Shown one piece after another: positions 34,190 through 41,072 of a stretch of DNA of 64,000 nt (position 1 is its first letter; each line of letters starts with the position of its first letter). Source of the DNA: Hyphomicrobiales bacterium (GTDB taxonomy: Bacteria > Pseudomonadota > Alphaproteobacteria > Rhizobiales > Rhizobiaceae); the NCBI GenBank assembly GCA_900471485.1, contig UCEU01000038.1, forward strand, positions 62,001 through 126,000, given 5' to 3'. The notes under the pieces were generated by a model that had not been told where the DNA came from, ran no database searches, and worked only from the letters and a program-made list of their open reading frames with translations. The translations under genes were made by a program, and so were the position numbers.

Positions 34190-34720
34190 ATGGACGAATT
34201 TTGGGTATTTGGCTACGGATCGCTGATGTGGAACCCCGGCTTTGCGTTTCTGGAGCGTTCTCAGGCGCTTATTCATGGCTATCGGCGCTCGCTCTGCGTT
34301 CGCTCATGGGTCCACAGGGGAACGCAGGAGCATCCGGGGCTGGTGCTGGGTCTCGACCATGGCGGCTCGTGCCGGGGCATGGCGTTTCGCATCGCGCATG
34401 ACGAATGGGATGGTGTGATCGACTATCTGCGCGCCCGCGAACTTGTGACCAACGTCTATCTGGAGCGACATGTTCCACTGCGGCTGGCGGATGGCCGCAG
34501 CCGCCGGGCGGTCGCCTATATCGTCGATCGCCGGCACACACAGTATGCCGGGGCGCTGGATGCGGTTGCCGCGGCGCGCGTGGTTCACAGCGCCAAGGGA
34601 CAATCAGGGCCGAACGACGCGTATGTCTTCAACACGCTGGAGCACCTGAAGAGCATGGGCATCCGCGACCATTGGCTGGAACAGGTCGTGGGCGAGGTGG
34701 AGCGGCTGCGGGCGGCCTGA
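34190..34720 (+). CDS. chaC: ChaC-like gamma-glutamylcyclotransferase
   Basis: 176 residues. VFGYGSLMWNP (residues 6-16) is the substrate-binding YGSL signature; IHGYRRSLCVRS and the RARELVTNVYLERHVPL segment with the catalytic Glu confirm the family. ChaC enzymes cleave glutathione to 5-oxoproline and Cys-Gly. Cytoplasmic. The start at 34190 lies 51 bases from the divergent DUF2125 gene, and the stop is 3 bases from convergent plsC. Confidence 0.92.
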   Translation: MDEFWVFGYGSLMWNPGFAFLERSQALIHGYRRSLCVRSWVHRGTQEHPGLVLGLDHGGSCRGMAFRIAHDEWDGVIDYLRARELVTNVYLERHVPLRLADGRSRRAVAYIVDRRHTQYAGALDAVAAARVVHSAKGQSGPNDAYVFNTLEHLKSMGIRDHWLEQVVGEVERLRAA

Positions 34721-34723
34721 TCG

Positions 34724-35521
34724 TCAGGCCGTGGCCGCCTTTGCCCTGTCGATCTCGGCCAGCCGCTCGACGGCGGTCGGCGGCAGCGGAAGCTCGGGAT
34801 TTCTTTGCGCGGCGTCGACGAGGAGCTCGTCGCTTGCCTTTTCCGTGACCTCGATCAGATGCGCGAAGAAGGCATCGGGGTCCATGCCCGGCATGATCGG
34901 CGGCAGGATACGGACCTTGAAATGGCCAGGATAGCGCATCGTCGAACGGCGCGGCCAGAACAGGCCGGGATGCATGGCGACCGGCACGACCGGCAGCTGC
35001 AGGTCGCGGTACATGCGGGCGATGCCGTATTTGTAGACCGGCTCGGCACCCGGCGGACGGCGCGTGCCCTCGGGATAGATGATCAGCTGGCGGCCGGTGG
35101 CGAGTTCTTCCTTGGTGCGGCGCAGCGCCTCGACCATGACCTTGCCGCGCGCGCCGCGATTGATCGGGATCATCCGCTGCTTCTTGGCGTACCAGCCGAA
35201 GAGCGGGATCCACATGAGTTCGCGCTTCAGGATATAGACCGGATCCTTCAGCCAGGGGAGCAGCGCATAGGTGTCCCAGAAGGACTGGTGCTTGGGGGCG
35301 AGGATGTAGCCGCCCTCGGGCAGGTTCTCCAGGCCCTCGATCTCGAAGGTGGTACCGACGATCTTTTCCATCAGCCAGTGGTTGGAGAGCGCCCAGTTCT
35401 TCGGGATGCGATAGGCAACCTTGCGCGAGACGAGGAAGTAGTAGGGCGAGAGCACGATCATCCGCAGGATGAGATTGGCGTAGAAGATCGTGTTGAAGAG
35501 GACGGAACGCAGGGCGATCAT
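34724..35521 (-). CDS. plsC: 1-acyl-sn-glycerol-3-phosphate acyltransferase
   Basis: 265 residues from the ATG at 35521 (TTGGGAAAG upstream; an in-frame TTG at 35533 is possible). The acyltransferase box HX4D is H78-QSFW-D83, GARGKVMVEAL and YPEGTRRPPG form blocks II and III, and VVPVAMHPGLFWP is block IV. It adds the second acyl chain to lysophosphatidic acid at the inner membrane; a hydrophobic N-terminal segment (about 8-32) fits membrane attachment. It is at the end of a run ftsE-ftsX-ydcF-plsC, all leftward. Confidence 0.93.
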   Translation of the reverse strand: MIALRSVLFNTIFYANLILRMIVLSPYYFLVSRKVAYRIPKNWALSNHWLMEKIVGTTFEIEGLENLPEGGYILAPKHQSFWDTYALLPWLKDPVYILKRELMWIPLFGWYAKKQRMIPINRGARGKVMVEALRRTKEELATGRQLIIYPEGTRRPPGAEPVYKYGIARMYRDLQLPVVPVAMHPGLFWPRRSTMRYPGHFKVRILPPIMPGMDPDAFFAHLIEVTEKASDELLVDAAQRNPELPLPPTAVERLAEIDRAKAATA

Positions 35522-35602
35522 GAACTTTCCCAAGGCCGGTTTCCGCAGGATCAGCGGCTGCGCCGTCCTACACGAAATCGCCCGACATAAAAAGCTTTCG
35601 GA

Positions 35603-36319
35603 TCAGCTATCTGTGTCCGGCTCCGCCGAGCGCAGGCCGGGATGGCGCCAAAGGCCGGTAATGTTGCGGGCACCGGCGAAGAGTACCTTGGCGTATTCCG
35701 CCAGCATCACCCGCATGGCATCCGGATTGGTGTACCAATCGCTGTTCTTCAGGTCCGAATTGACGACGGGGTAGGCGATGAACTGGGTGTCCGGGTCGAC
35801 ATAGGCGAGTTCGGCCAGGCTGCGGGGCATGTGGTAGTTGTTGGTGACGACGAGAACGCTCTTGTAGCCCTTGGCGTGAATCCAGTTGGTCGCTTCTTCC
35901 GCATTGCCGATCGTGTCGAGCGCGTCGTAGCCGACGTCGACGCAGCAGGAAAACAGCTCCGGCGGGGCCTGCGTCATCTTCCTGATCTGCCGTGGCGTGG
36001 TCGATGGGTGGACGCCCGAGATCAGTAGGCGCTGGCCTGCGCCCTTCTGCAGAAGCTCCACGGCCTGGTCGATGCGCTGATAGCCGCCTGTCAGCACGAT
36101 GATCGCGTCGGCATGCGGTTCGGCCGGCGGTTTGAGGGTCGTAACCGAATCGGCGAAGCGCAGGAAGCCGACGAAGATGACCGCCGTGGTGAGGACGAAA
36201 AGCACGCCGCCCCAGCGCAGCATGCGGCGCACGGGCCCACGGCGCGCGGGTTCGCCGCCGGTGCGATGAAGCTCCGACTTCGAACGAATCGAATTGCGGT
36301 ACATGTGACCCATGCTCAT
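35603..36319 (-). CDS. ydcF: YdcF/ElyC-like DUF218 membrane protein
   Basis: 238 residues. One transmembrane helix (about 36-55, WGGVLFVLTTAVIFVGFLRF) is followed by the DUF218 domain: DAIIVLTGGYQRIDQAVELLQKG, RLLISGVHP, SVLVVTNNYHMPRSLAEL and FIAYPVV. DUF218 proteins such as ElyC and SanA affect envelope and lipid-carrier metabolism. The C-terminal domain should face the periplasm. The start at 36319 has no clear ribosome site; 36313 is an alternative. Neighbours ftsX and plsC suggest an envelope role. Confidence 0.87.
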   Translation of the reverse strand: MSMGHMYRNSIRSKSELHRTGGEPARRGPVRRMLRWGGVLFVLTTAVIFVGFLRFADSVTTLKPPAEPHADAIIVLTGGYQRIDQAVELLQKGAGQRLLISGVHPSTTPRQIRKMTQAPPELFSCCVDVGYDALDTIGNAEEATNWIHAKGYKSVLVVTNNYHMPRSLAELAYVDPDTQFIAYPVVNSDLKNSDWYTNPDAMRVMLAEYAKVLFAGARNITGLWRHPGLRSAEPDTDS

Positions 36320-36387
36320 GAATCGAAAAATATATGCAGATTGCGGCGGGGAACAGACGCTTTCATGGCAAAAATTGCGTCGTCAAT

Positions 36388-37395
36388 TCAATTGGTGAGA
36401 CCATCGGCGCGGGTGGGATCGGAGCGCAGGGTGTCGATTTCGTAGATTGTGCGCATGACGGTGAGGCGCGCGGTGAAGGTGGTGAGGAGCGCGATGACGA
36501 TCATCGTCGCGAAGATGCCGGCATAGCCGAGCGCGCCCACGGAAAAGGTGCCGAAGAGGGCGGTCGCCTGGTCGGTCTGCGGCGTCGCCAGCGTGCGGCT
36601 CTGCAGGAAGCCGGCGCTCATGAAGAAGAGCGCGGCCAACGCGCTGCCGATCGCCGAGCCCTTCAGGCTGATCTTCAGGAAGTGCTTCTGGAACTCGGTG
36701 GCGACGAAGGAACCCTCGGCGCCGACGAAATGCAGGACCTCGACGATATGCCGGTTGCCCGACATTGCGCCGCGGGTGGCGAAGACGACCGTCAGCACCA
36801 TCGCCGAGAAGACCAGCAGGAGCACGCCGGTGCCGATCATGACAGTCGTGTGCGCCATCGAGACCAGTCGGTCGACCCAGGTGCGGTGGTCGTCGAGCGA
36901 GGATTGCGGGATGCTCTCCTTGAGAAGCGCGCGCATCGCCTCGAAGTCAGGCGGATTGCTTTCGTCGATGGTGACGATGACGAGGCGGGGAACGGGGAGT
37001 TCCTTGATGTCGAGGCCGGCGCCGAGCCAGGGCTCGAGCAGGCGGGCGGTGGCGGCTTCGTCGACGATCTGGCCGTCCCTGGTGCCGACGAAGGTAAGCG
37101 CGATCTCGCGGGCCTGCTGCAGCGCCTTGTCCATGTCCAGGCCATCATCTGGCTTGATCTGAATGGTGATCTCGCGGGAGATCTGGCTTTCCCAGCTGGC
37201 GGCGGTGGAGCGCACCATCGAGACGCCGCCCAGCGTCAGGCAGGCGAGGAAGGCCATGATCGCGATCACGACCATCAGCGCGTTGCCCTGAATGTTGGCG
37301 GACGGCAGGATCGGCGCCGTCGGGCGCACCTTCATCTCCGGCCGTTTCTGGCCCTTCGATGCGGGGTTGGGTGCGCGGGATGTGGGCTCAGTCAT
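36388..37395 (-). CDS. ftsX: Cell division protein FtsX
   Basis: 335 residues with four transmembrane segments: one near 38-60 and three in the C-terminal third (about 190-212, 240-262, 287-310), around a periplasmic extracellular domain. Motifs SREITIQIKPDDG and the MacB-like permease block VVFATRGAMSGNRHIVEVLHFVGAE fit FtsX. With FtsE it couples ATP hydrolysis in the cytoplasm to activation of periplasmic peptidoglycan hydrolases at the septum. It overlaps ftsE by 8 bases. The cytoplasmic N-terminus (about 35 residues) is polar. Confidence 0.93.
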   Translation of the reverse strand: MTEPTSRAPNPASKGQKRPEMKVRPTAPILPSANIQGNALMVVIAIMAFLACLTLGGVSMVRSTAASWESQISREITIQIKPDDGLDMDKALQQAREIALTFVGTRDGQIVDEAATARLLEPWLGAGLDIKELPVPRLVIVTIDESNPPDFEAMRALLKESIPQSSLDDHRTWVDRLVSMAHTTVMIGTGVLLLVFSAMVLTVVFATRGAMSGNRHIVEVLHFVGAEGSFVATEFQKHFLKISLKGSAIGSALAALFFMSAGFLQSRTLATPQTDQATALFGTFSVGALGYAGIFATMIVIALLTTFTARLTVMRTIYEIDTLRSDPTRADGLTN

Positions 37396-38047
37396 GGATT
37401 TCGAGATGCCCTTCCGAGAGAATCATGCGGCGGGCTTCCACCTGGTCCATCAGCGCCAGATCGTGGGTGGCGATCACGACGGCGGTTCCCAGGCGGTTGA
37501 GTTCGAGGAAGAGGTTGAGCAGACGGCGGGCCATCGGCGGATCGACGTTGGCGGTCGGTTCGTCGGCGAGCAGTATCTCGGGACGGTCGATGAGCGCGCG
37601 GGCGATGGCGGCACGCTGCTTTTCGCCACCCGACAGCACCGGCGGCAGCACGTTGATGCGCTCGCCGAGGCCGACCCATTTCAGCAGTTCCAGCACGTCG
37701 GTCTTGTAGGAGCTCTCGTCCTTGCCGCGCACGCGCAGCGGCAGCGCCACGTTCTCGTAGGTCGTCAGGTGATCGAGCAGCCGGAATTCCTGGAAGATGA
37801 TGCCGACGCGGCGGCGCAGGAGCGGCAGCTCGGCGCGCGGAATATCGGAGATGTCGCGGCCGAACATGCGGATCAGCCCGCGCGTCGGCTGCAGCGACAG
37901 GAACAGAAGCCGGAGCAGCGTCGTCTTGCCAGCGCCCGAGGGGCCGGTCAGGAACTGGAAGGATTTCTTCGGAATGTCGAAGGTCAGGTCCCGGAGAATT
38001 TCCGGCCCCATGCCATAGCGCAAACCGACATTCTCGAAGTGGATCAA
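37388..38047 (-). CDS. ftsE: Cell division ATP-binding protein FtsE
   Basis: 219 residues. Walker A GPSGAGKT (residues 35-42), Q-loop in FQEFRLLDHLT, ABC signature LSGGEKQRAAIARAL, Walker B ILLADEPT and the H-loop VIATHD are complete. It is the ATPase of the FtsEX complex. TTAA-containing boxes upstream (38087-38170) may be bound by the cell-cycle regulator CtrA. Confidence 0.95.
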   Translation of the reverse strand: MIHFENVGLRYGMGPEILRDLTFDIPKKSFQFLTGPSGAGKTTLLRLLFLSLQPTRGLIRMFGRDISDIPRAELPLLRRRVGIIFQEFRLLDHLTTYENVALPLRVRGKDESSYKTDVLELLKWVGLGERINVLPPVLSGGEKQRAAIARALIDRPEILLADEPTANVDPPMARRLLNLFLELNRLGTAVVIATHDLALMDQVEARRMILSEGHLEIHD

Positions 38048-38086
38048 CGGGCAGCTCAGTTTCTTGTTGTTTCAACGCAAGACTTG

Positions 38087-38170
38087 TTAACCAACTCCGT
38101 TAACAACGGGTAAATTTCGCCGGAAAGGCGTCGCTTTGATGGCGATCTTTGCGAAGCATTAACCATTAAA
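38087..38170. promoter_or_regulatory. CtrA-like boxes between ftsE and the downstream rightward gene
   Basis: TTAA (38087-38090), nine bases, TTAA (38100-38103), then TTAACCAT (38159-38166) running into a further TTAA-like TAAAATTTA. CtrA sites in alphaproteobacteria contain TTAA half-sites and often TTAACCAT; spacing here is 9 rather than 7 for the first pair. The region is the divergent promoter of ftsE and the gene at 38253. Confidence 0.3.
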
Positions 38171-38252
38171 ATTTACGAGTAGAGAGGATTCGTTTCAATG
38201 CCGGATTTGTCGTTCGGCGAGAAACCATGTGGACACCGAAAAGGCCGTCATC

Positions 38253-38915
38253 ATGAGCTCCTCATCCTACAGACAGCAGGCGCCGGGCCGGGCCTATGAT
38301 TTCATTCCGCCGGAGCCAGCCAAGCGCGAGCCCCGCCGGACCCGTCCCGACGATATCGCCGATGCCGAATTCGTGGTGATCGGGCGCGAGCGCAGCCAGA
38401 CATTCTCGGGTAGTACCGTCAACGACAACTATCGGCCCCGGGCGTCCGCCTTCGCGGTTCAAGAACCCGCGACCGGCGGTGGGGGTACGCTTTCGTCGCT
38501 CGCCGAGGCGGGCGAGGAATTCCTGCAGCGGTCCTCGGCCAAGACGTTCGCGGCCTTCGTGATCGCGCTCTCCGTCCTTGCCTTCGGCCTCTTCGGCGGC
38601 TTTTCCGGGCTGTCCGGTTCGCAGGCCGCCGTTGCCGGCCCACCGCTGCATTTCACCCATGTGAGCGTGACGCCGCGCGATGCCAACGGCATGCGGGTGC
38701 TGCTCATCAACGGCATCATCGACAACACCGGCAATACCACGCAAATCTTGCGCCCGGTGCGCGCCGATCTCTTCGTCGGCGACCAGCTCTCGGCGAGCGT
38801 CGTCATCCAGCCGCCATCGGATGTGCTTTACGGTGGGCAAAGCCGCGGCTTTTCGACCCGCGTGCAGTACGTCGGTGGAAAAATGCCGGAAGTCCGGCTT
38901 TCCTTCATGCCGTAA
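38253..38915 (+). CDS. Membrane protein with C-terminal DUF3426-like domain
   Basis: 220 residues from MSSSSYRQQAPGRAYDF (an in-frame GTG at 38229 is less likely). A polar, basic cytoplasmic part (1-95) leads to one transmembrane helix (about 102-122, TFAAFVIALSVLAFGLFGG) and a periplasmic beta domain: LHFTHVSVTPRDANGMRVLLINGII, then a late YGGQSRGFSTRV. The domain resembles the fold of DUF3426 proteins, though the usual N-terminal zinc ribbon is missing. Placed between ftsE and hpt; function unknown. Confidence 0.7.
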   Translation: MSSSSYRQQAPGRAYDFIPPEPAKREPRRTRPDDIADAEFVVIGRERSQTFSGSTVNDNYRPRASAFAVQEPATGGGGTLSSLAEAGEEFLQRSSAKTFAAFVIALSVLAFGLFGGFSGLSGSQAAVAGPPLHFTHVSVTPRDANGMRVLLINGIIDNTGNTTQILRPVRADLFVGDQLSASVVIQPPSDVLYGGQSRGFSTRVQYVGGKMPEVRLSFMP

Positions 38916-38979
38916 GGGGTGCGTCCCAGCCCGCTTTGTGCTAACGGCTTTGCTTCTTTTTCATGGAGCAAGCTTTCCC

Positions 38980-39522
38980 ATGCCAGTCGTGCGCGGAAAA
39001 AACATCGATCCCCTGTTCACCGCCGAGCAGATCTCCGAGCGCAATCATGCGATTGCCAAGCAGATCGCCGAGGGTCCGACGAAGGACCTTCTGGTCATCG
39101 CGATCCTCAAGGGCTCGTTCATTTTCGCGGCCGATCTCATTCGCGCGCTGCACGACACGGGCCTGGCGCCCGAGGTCGAGTTCATCACGCTGTCGAGCTA
39201 CGGCACCGGCACGGTCTCGCAGGGTGTGCGCATCGTCAAGGATATCGACAGCGACGTGAAGGACCGTGACGTGCTCCTGATCGACGACATCCTGGAATCC
39301 GGCCGCACGCTGAAGTTCGCCAAGGAACTTCTCTACGAACGCGGCGCCCGCAACGTCACCATCGCCGTGCTGCTGGACAAGAGCGTCAAGCGCAAGGAGA
39401 AGCTGGAGGCGGACTACGTCGGCTTCGAATGCCCTGATTATTTCGTCGTCGGCTACGGCATGGATGTGGCCTACGCCTTCCGCGAACTCCCCTTCGTCGG
39501 CGTCGTCACCGGCGACGCCTGA
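38980..39522 (+). CDS. hpt: Hypoxanthine phosphoribosyltransferase
   Basis: 180 residues from MPVVRGKNIDPLFTAEQI. The PRPP-binding loop is DVLLIDDILESGRTLKF; the N-terminal AILKGSFIFAADLIRAL and the flexible loop SSYGTGTVSQGVRIVKD match the family. It salvages hypoxanthine and guanine to IMP and GMP in the cytoplasm. The ribosome site (TGGAGC) is rather distant from the ATG at 38980. A hairpin with a CtrA-like box lies after its stop. Confidence 0.93.
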   Translation: MPVVRGKNIDPLFTAEQISERNHAIAKQIAEGPTKDLLVIAILKGSFIFAADLIRALHDTGLAPEVEFITLSSYGTGTVSQGVRIVKDIDSDVKDRDVLLIDDILESGRTLKFAKELLYERGARNVTIAVLLDKSVKRKEKLEADYVGFECPDYFVVGYGMDVAYAFRELPFVGVVTGDA

Positions 39523-39535
39523 GCGTGCCTGAATG

Positions 39536-39560
39536 GGACGGGTTGTTAACCATCCCGTCC
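39536..39560 (+). promoter_or_regulatory. Hairpin with a TTAACCAT (CtrA-like) box upstream of cpdR
   Basis: GGACGGG (39536-39542) and CCCGTCC (39554-39560) frame a loop that contains TTAACCAT (39546-39553), a common CtrA-box form in rhizobia. It lies about 95 bases before cpdR. As RNA, the 7-bp stem without T-run could mark the hpt message end; as DNA, it may be a cell-cycle promoter element. Confidence 0.35.
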
Positions 39561-39652
39561 ATCGTCCGGTTCATTGCCCCTGCCCGTTTACCTCTCGCAA
39601 AGGAAACTCGTGTGATTTGCGGGGTAGGGCATGAAACGGAGCAATGCACATC

Positions 39653-40012
39653 ATGGCAAGAATTCTGATTACGGAAGACGAAGATTCCCTGCGTTCTTTC
39701 GTAGCCCGCGCTTTGCGCCTCGACGGTCATGAGACCGAAGAAGCGGCTGACGGTGCGGAGGGGCTGGAGAAGCTCACTATCGGCGGCTACGACCTGCTGC
39801 TTTCGGATATCCGCATGCCCGTCATGGACGGCATCGAACTGGCACACCAGGCGAAGTCGGCCTTCCCGGCCCTGAAGATCCTTCTGATGACCGGCTATGC
39901 CGAGCAGCGCGAGCGCGCCGATGATCTGGCCGAGAAGATCGTGGACGTGGTGTCCAAGCCTTTCGCGCTTCCCGATATCCGCAAGGCTGTCGCCCGCGCA
40001 CTGGCCGCCTGA
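39653..40012 (+). CDS. cpdR: Cell-cycle response regulator CpdR
   Basis: 119 residues, a stand-alone receiver domain. The phosphorylated Asp is D52 in LLLSDIRMPVMDGIEL, with acidic D9/E10/D11 at the N-terminus, the Thr of LMTGYAEQRERADDL and the Lys of DVVSKPFALPDI. The TGYAEQRERADDL and KPFALPDIR segments are typical of CpdR, which when unphosphorylated recruits ClpXP to degrade CtrA and other cell-cycle proteins; phosphate comes from the CckA-ChpT relay. The ATG at 39653 was preferred to 39644 because GGAG (39638-39641) is better spaced. Confidence 0.92.
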   Translation: MARILITEDEDSLRSFVARALRLDGHETEEAADGAEGLEKLTIGGYDLLLSDIRMPVMDGIELAHQAKSAFPALKILLMTGYAEQRERADDLAEKIVDVVSKPFALPDIRKAVARALAA

Positions 40013-40026
40013 GGCGGCCCCGGCGA

Positions 40027-40479
40027 TCAGCGGGTCTGGTCGGAGATGAACTTCCCCTCATAGCGGACCTTGAAGTTCCGCCGGTGAAAATCCTGCTGAA
40101 AACAGACGAAGATCAGCTCGATATCGCCGGCGTGATCGCTCTTGTGCAGCAGGCTTAGCGTCACGACGATGACGCCGGCGTAGCCGCGTGTGAGCTTGAA
40201 GGCGCCGTTGCGGATCTCGTTGGCCTCGGCGTCCTGCCGGTCGTCGCGACGCTCGTAGATCACCCAGAAGCGGGCGATGTCCCAGGTGGTGCGGAAAATC
40301 TCGGTGATCTCGGCCTGGAACTGCTCGGCATGCATGCCCGGACCCCAGGTCAGCGTCCGTTCGCCCTCGTCGGCGACCATGTTGAGATAGCCATCGTAAT
40401 CGCCGCCGCCGGACAGCGCATTCTCGATCATTGCAAATGCTGCGTTTTCGCCAATTGCCGTCTTGAAAAGAATTGCCAT
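40027..40479 (-). CDS. Conserved hypothetical cytoplasmic protein
   Basis: 150 residues from MAILFKTAIGENAAFAMIENAL. No signal peptide or membrane helix. The middle part, FRTTWDIARFWVIYERRDDRQDAEANEIRNGAFKL in sequence, and the end VCFQQDFHRRNFKVRYEGKF look like a well-packed alpha-beta fold, but I do not recognise a family. The start is uncertain (no clear ribosome site; an extended frame reaches 40587). It is convergent with cpdR, 14 bases apart. Confidence 0.6.
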   Translation of the reverse strand: MAILFKTAIGENAAFAMIENALSGGGDYDGYLNMVADEGERTLTWGPGMHAEQFQAEITEIFRTTWDIARFWVIYERRDDRQDAEANEIRNGAFKLTRGYAGVIVVTLSLLHKSDHAGDIELIFVCFQQDFHRRNFKVRYEGKFISDQTR

Positions 40480-40650
40480 CGAATCGCTATCGTTCGTCGT
40501 CTGCCCCGGAGATTTCAAGTCTTCGGGCGGGCAGGAAAAGCCCTGCTGCCGGGGAATGTCATATGATGCAGGCTTGCCGCAAAGCAAGGCGCATCAGCCA
40601 CCATTCCCCGTATGGAGACGAAGTCCAGTCGTCAAGACTGCAAGCTGCGC

Positions 40651-40959
40651 TCAATAGGCCGGACAGGCCGGATTGATCGTGGTGCCGCTATTACCGCCCT
40701 GGGTGCGCAACGCACCGGGTTTCGGCCGGGGTGGGCAGTTGGTCGGCCGGCGGGTCATCGAGCGATCGGGAGTGATGCTGCCCGTGGTTCCGGTGCTCAC
40801 CCATCCGCCACGTGTCGACGAATTGTACTGCCCGGCGGCAAGGCCCTTGCTGCCGCTGTTGGTCGAGGCGAAACCGCCGATGTCGTATGCGCCTGCGGTG
40901 CCTGCCATCAAGGCGAGCGCGAGAGCGGCGGCGCCAAGCTGCTTCCATCCTGTCTGCAT
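40651..40959 (-). CDS. Small exported Ser/Thr/Gly-rich protein
   Basis: 102 residues with a clear signal peptide (LGAAALALALMAGTAGA, cleavage about residue 24). The mature part is low in hydrophobics and rich in Ser, Thr, Gly and Asn, with two Cys (NCPPRPKP and the C-terminal ACPAY) that could pair. GAGGGTATCTCC precedes the ATG. No family recognised. Confidence 0.6.
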   Translation of the reverse strand: MQTGWKQLGAAALALALMAGTAGAYDIGGFASTNSGSKGLAAGQYNSSTRGGWVSTGTTGSITPDRSMTRRPTNCPPRPKPGALRTQGGNSGTTINPACPAY

Positions 40960-41072
40960 GGAGATACCCTCACTGAACGGCGCGACAATTCGCGTCTCAA
41001 GTGAAAATAGGGATCACGGGAAGCGTTCACCGGATTATCACGAAGTTGTGAATTCAGCTTGGCCGGCAGCCA

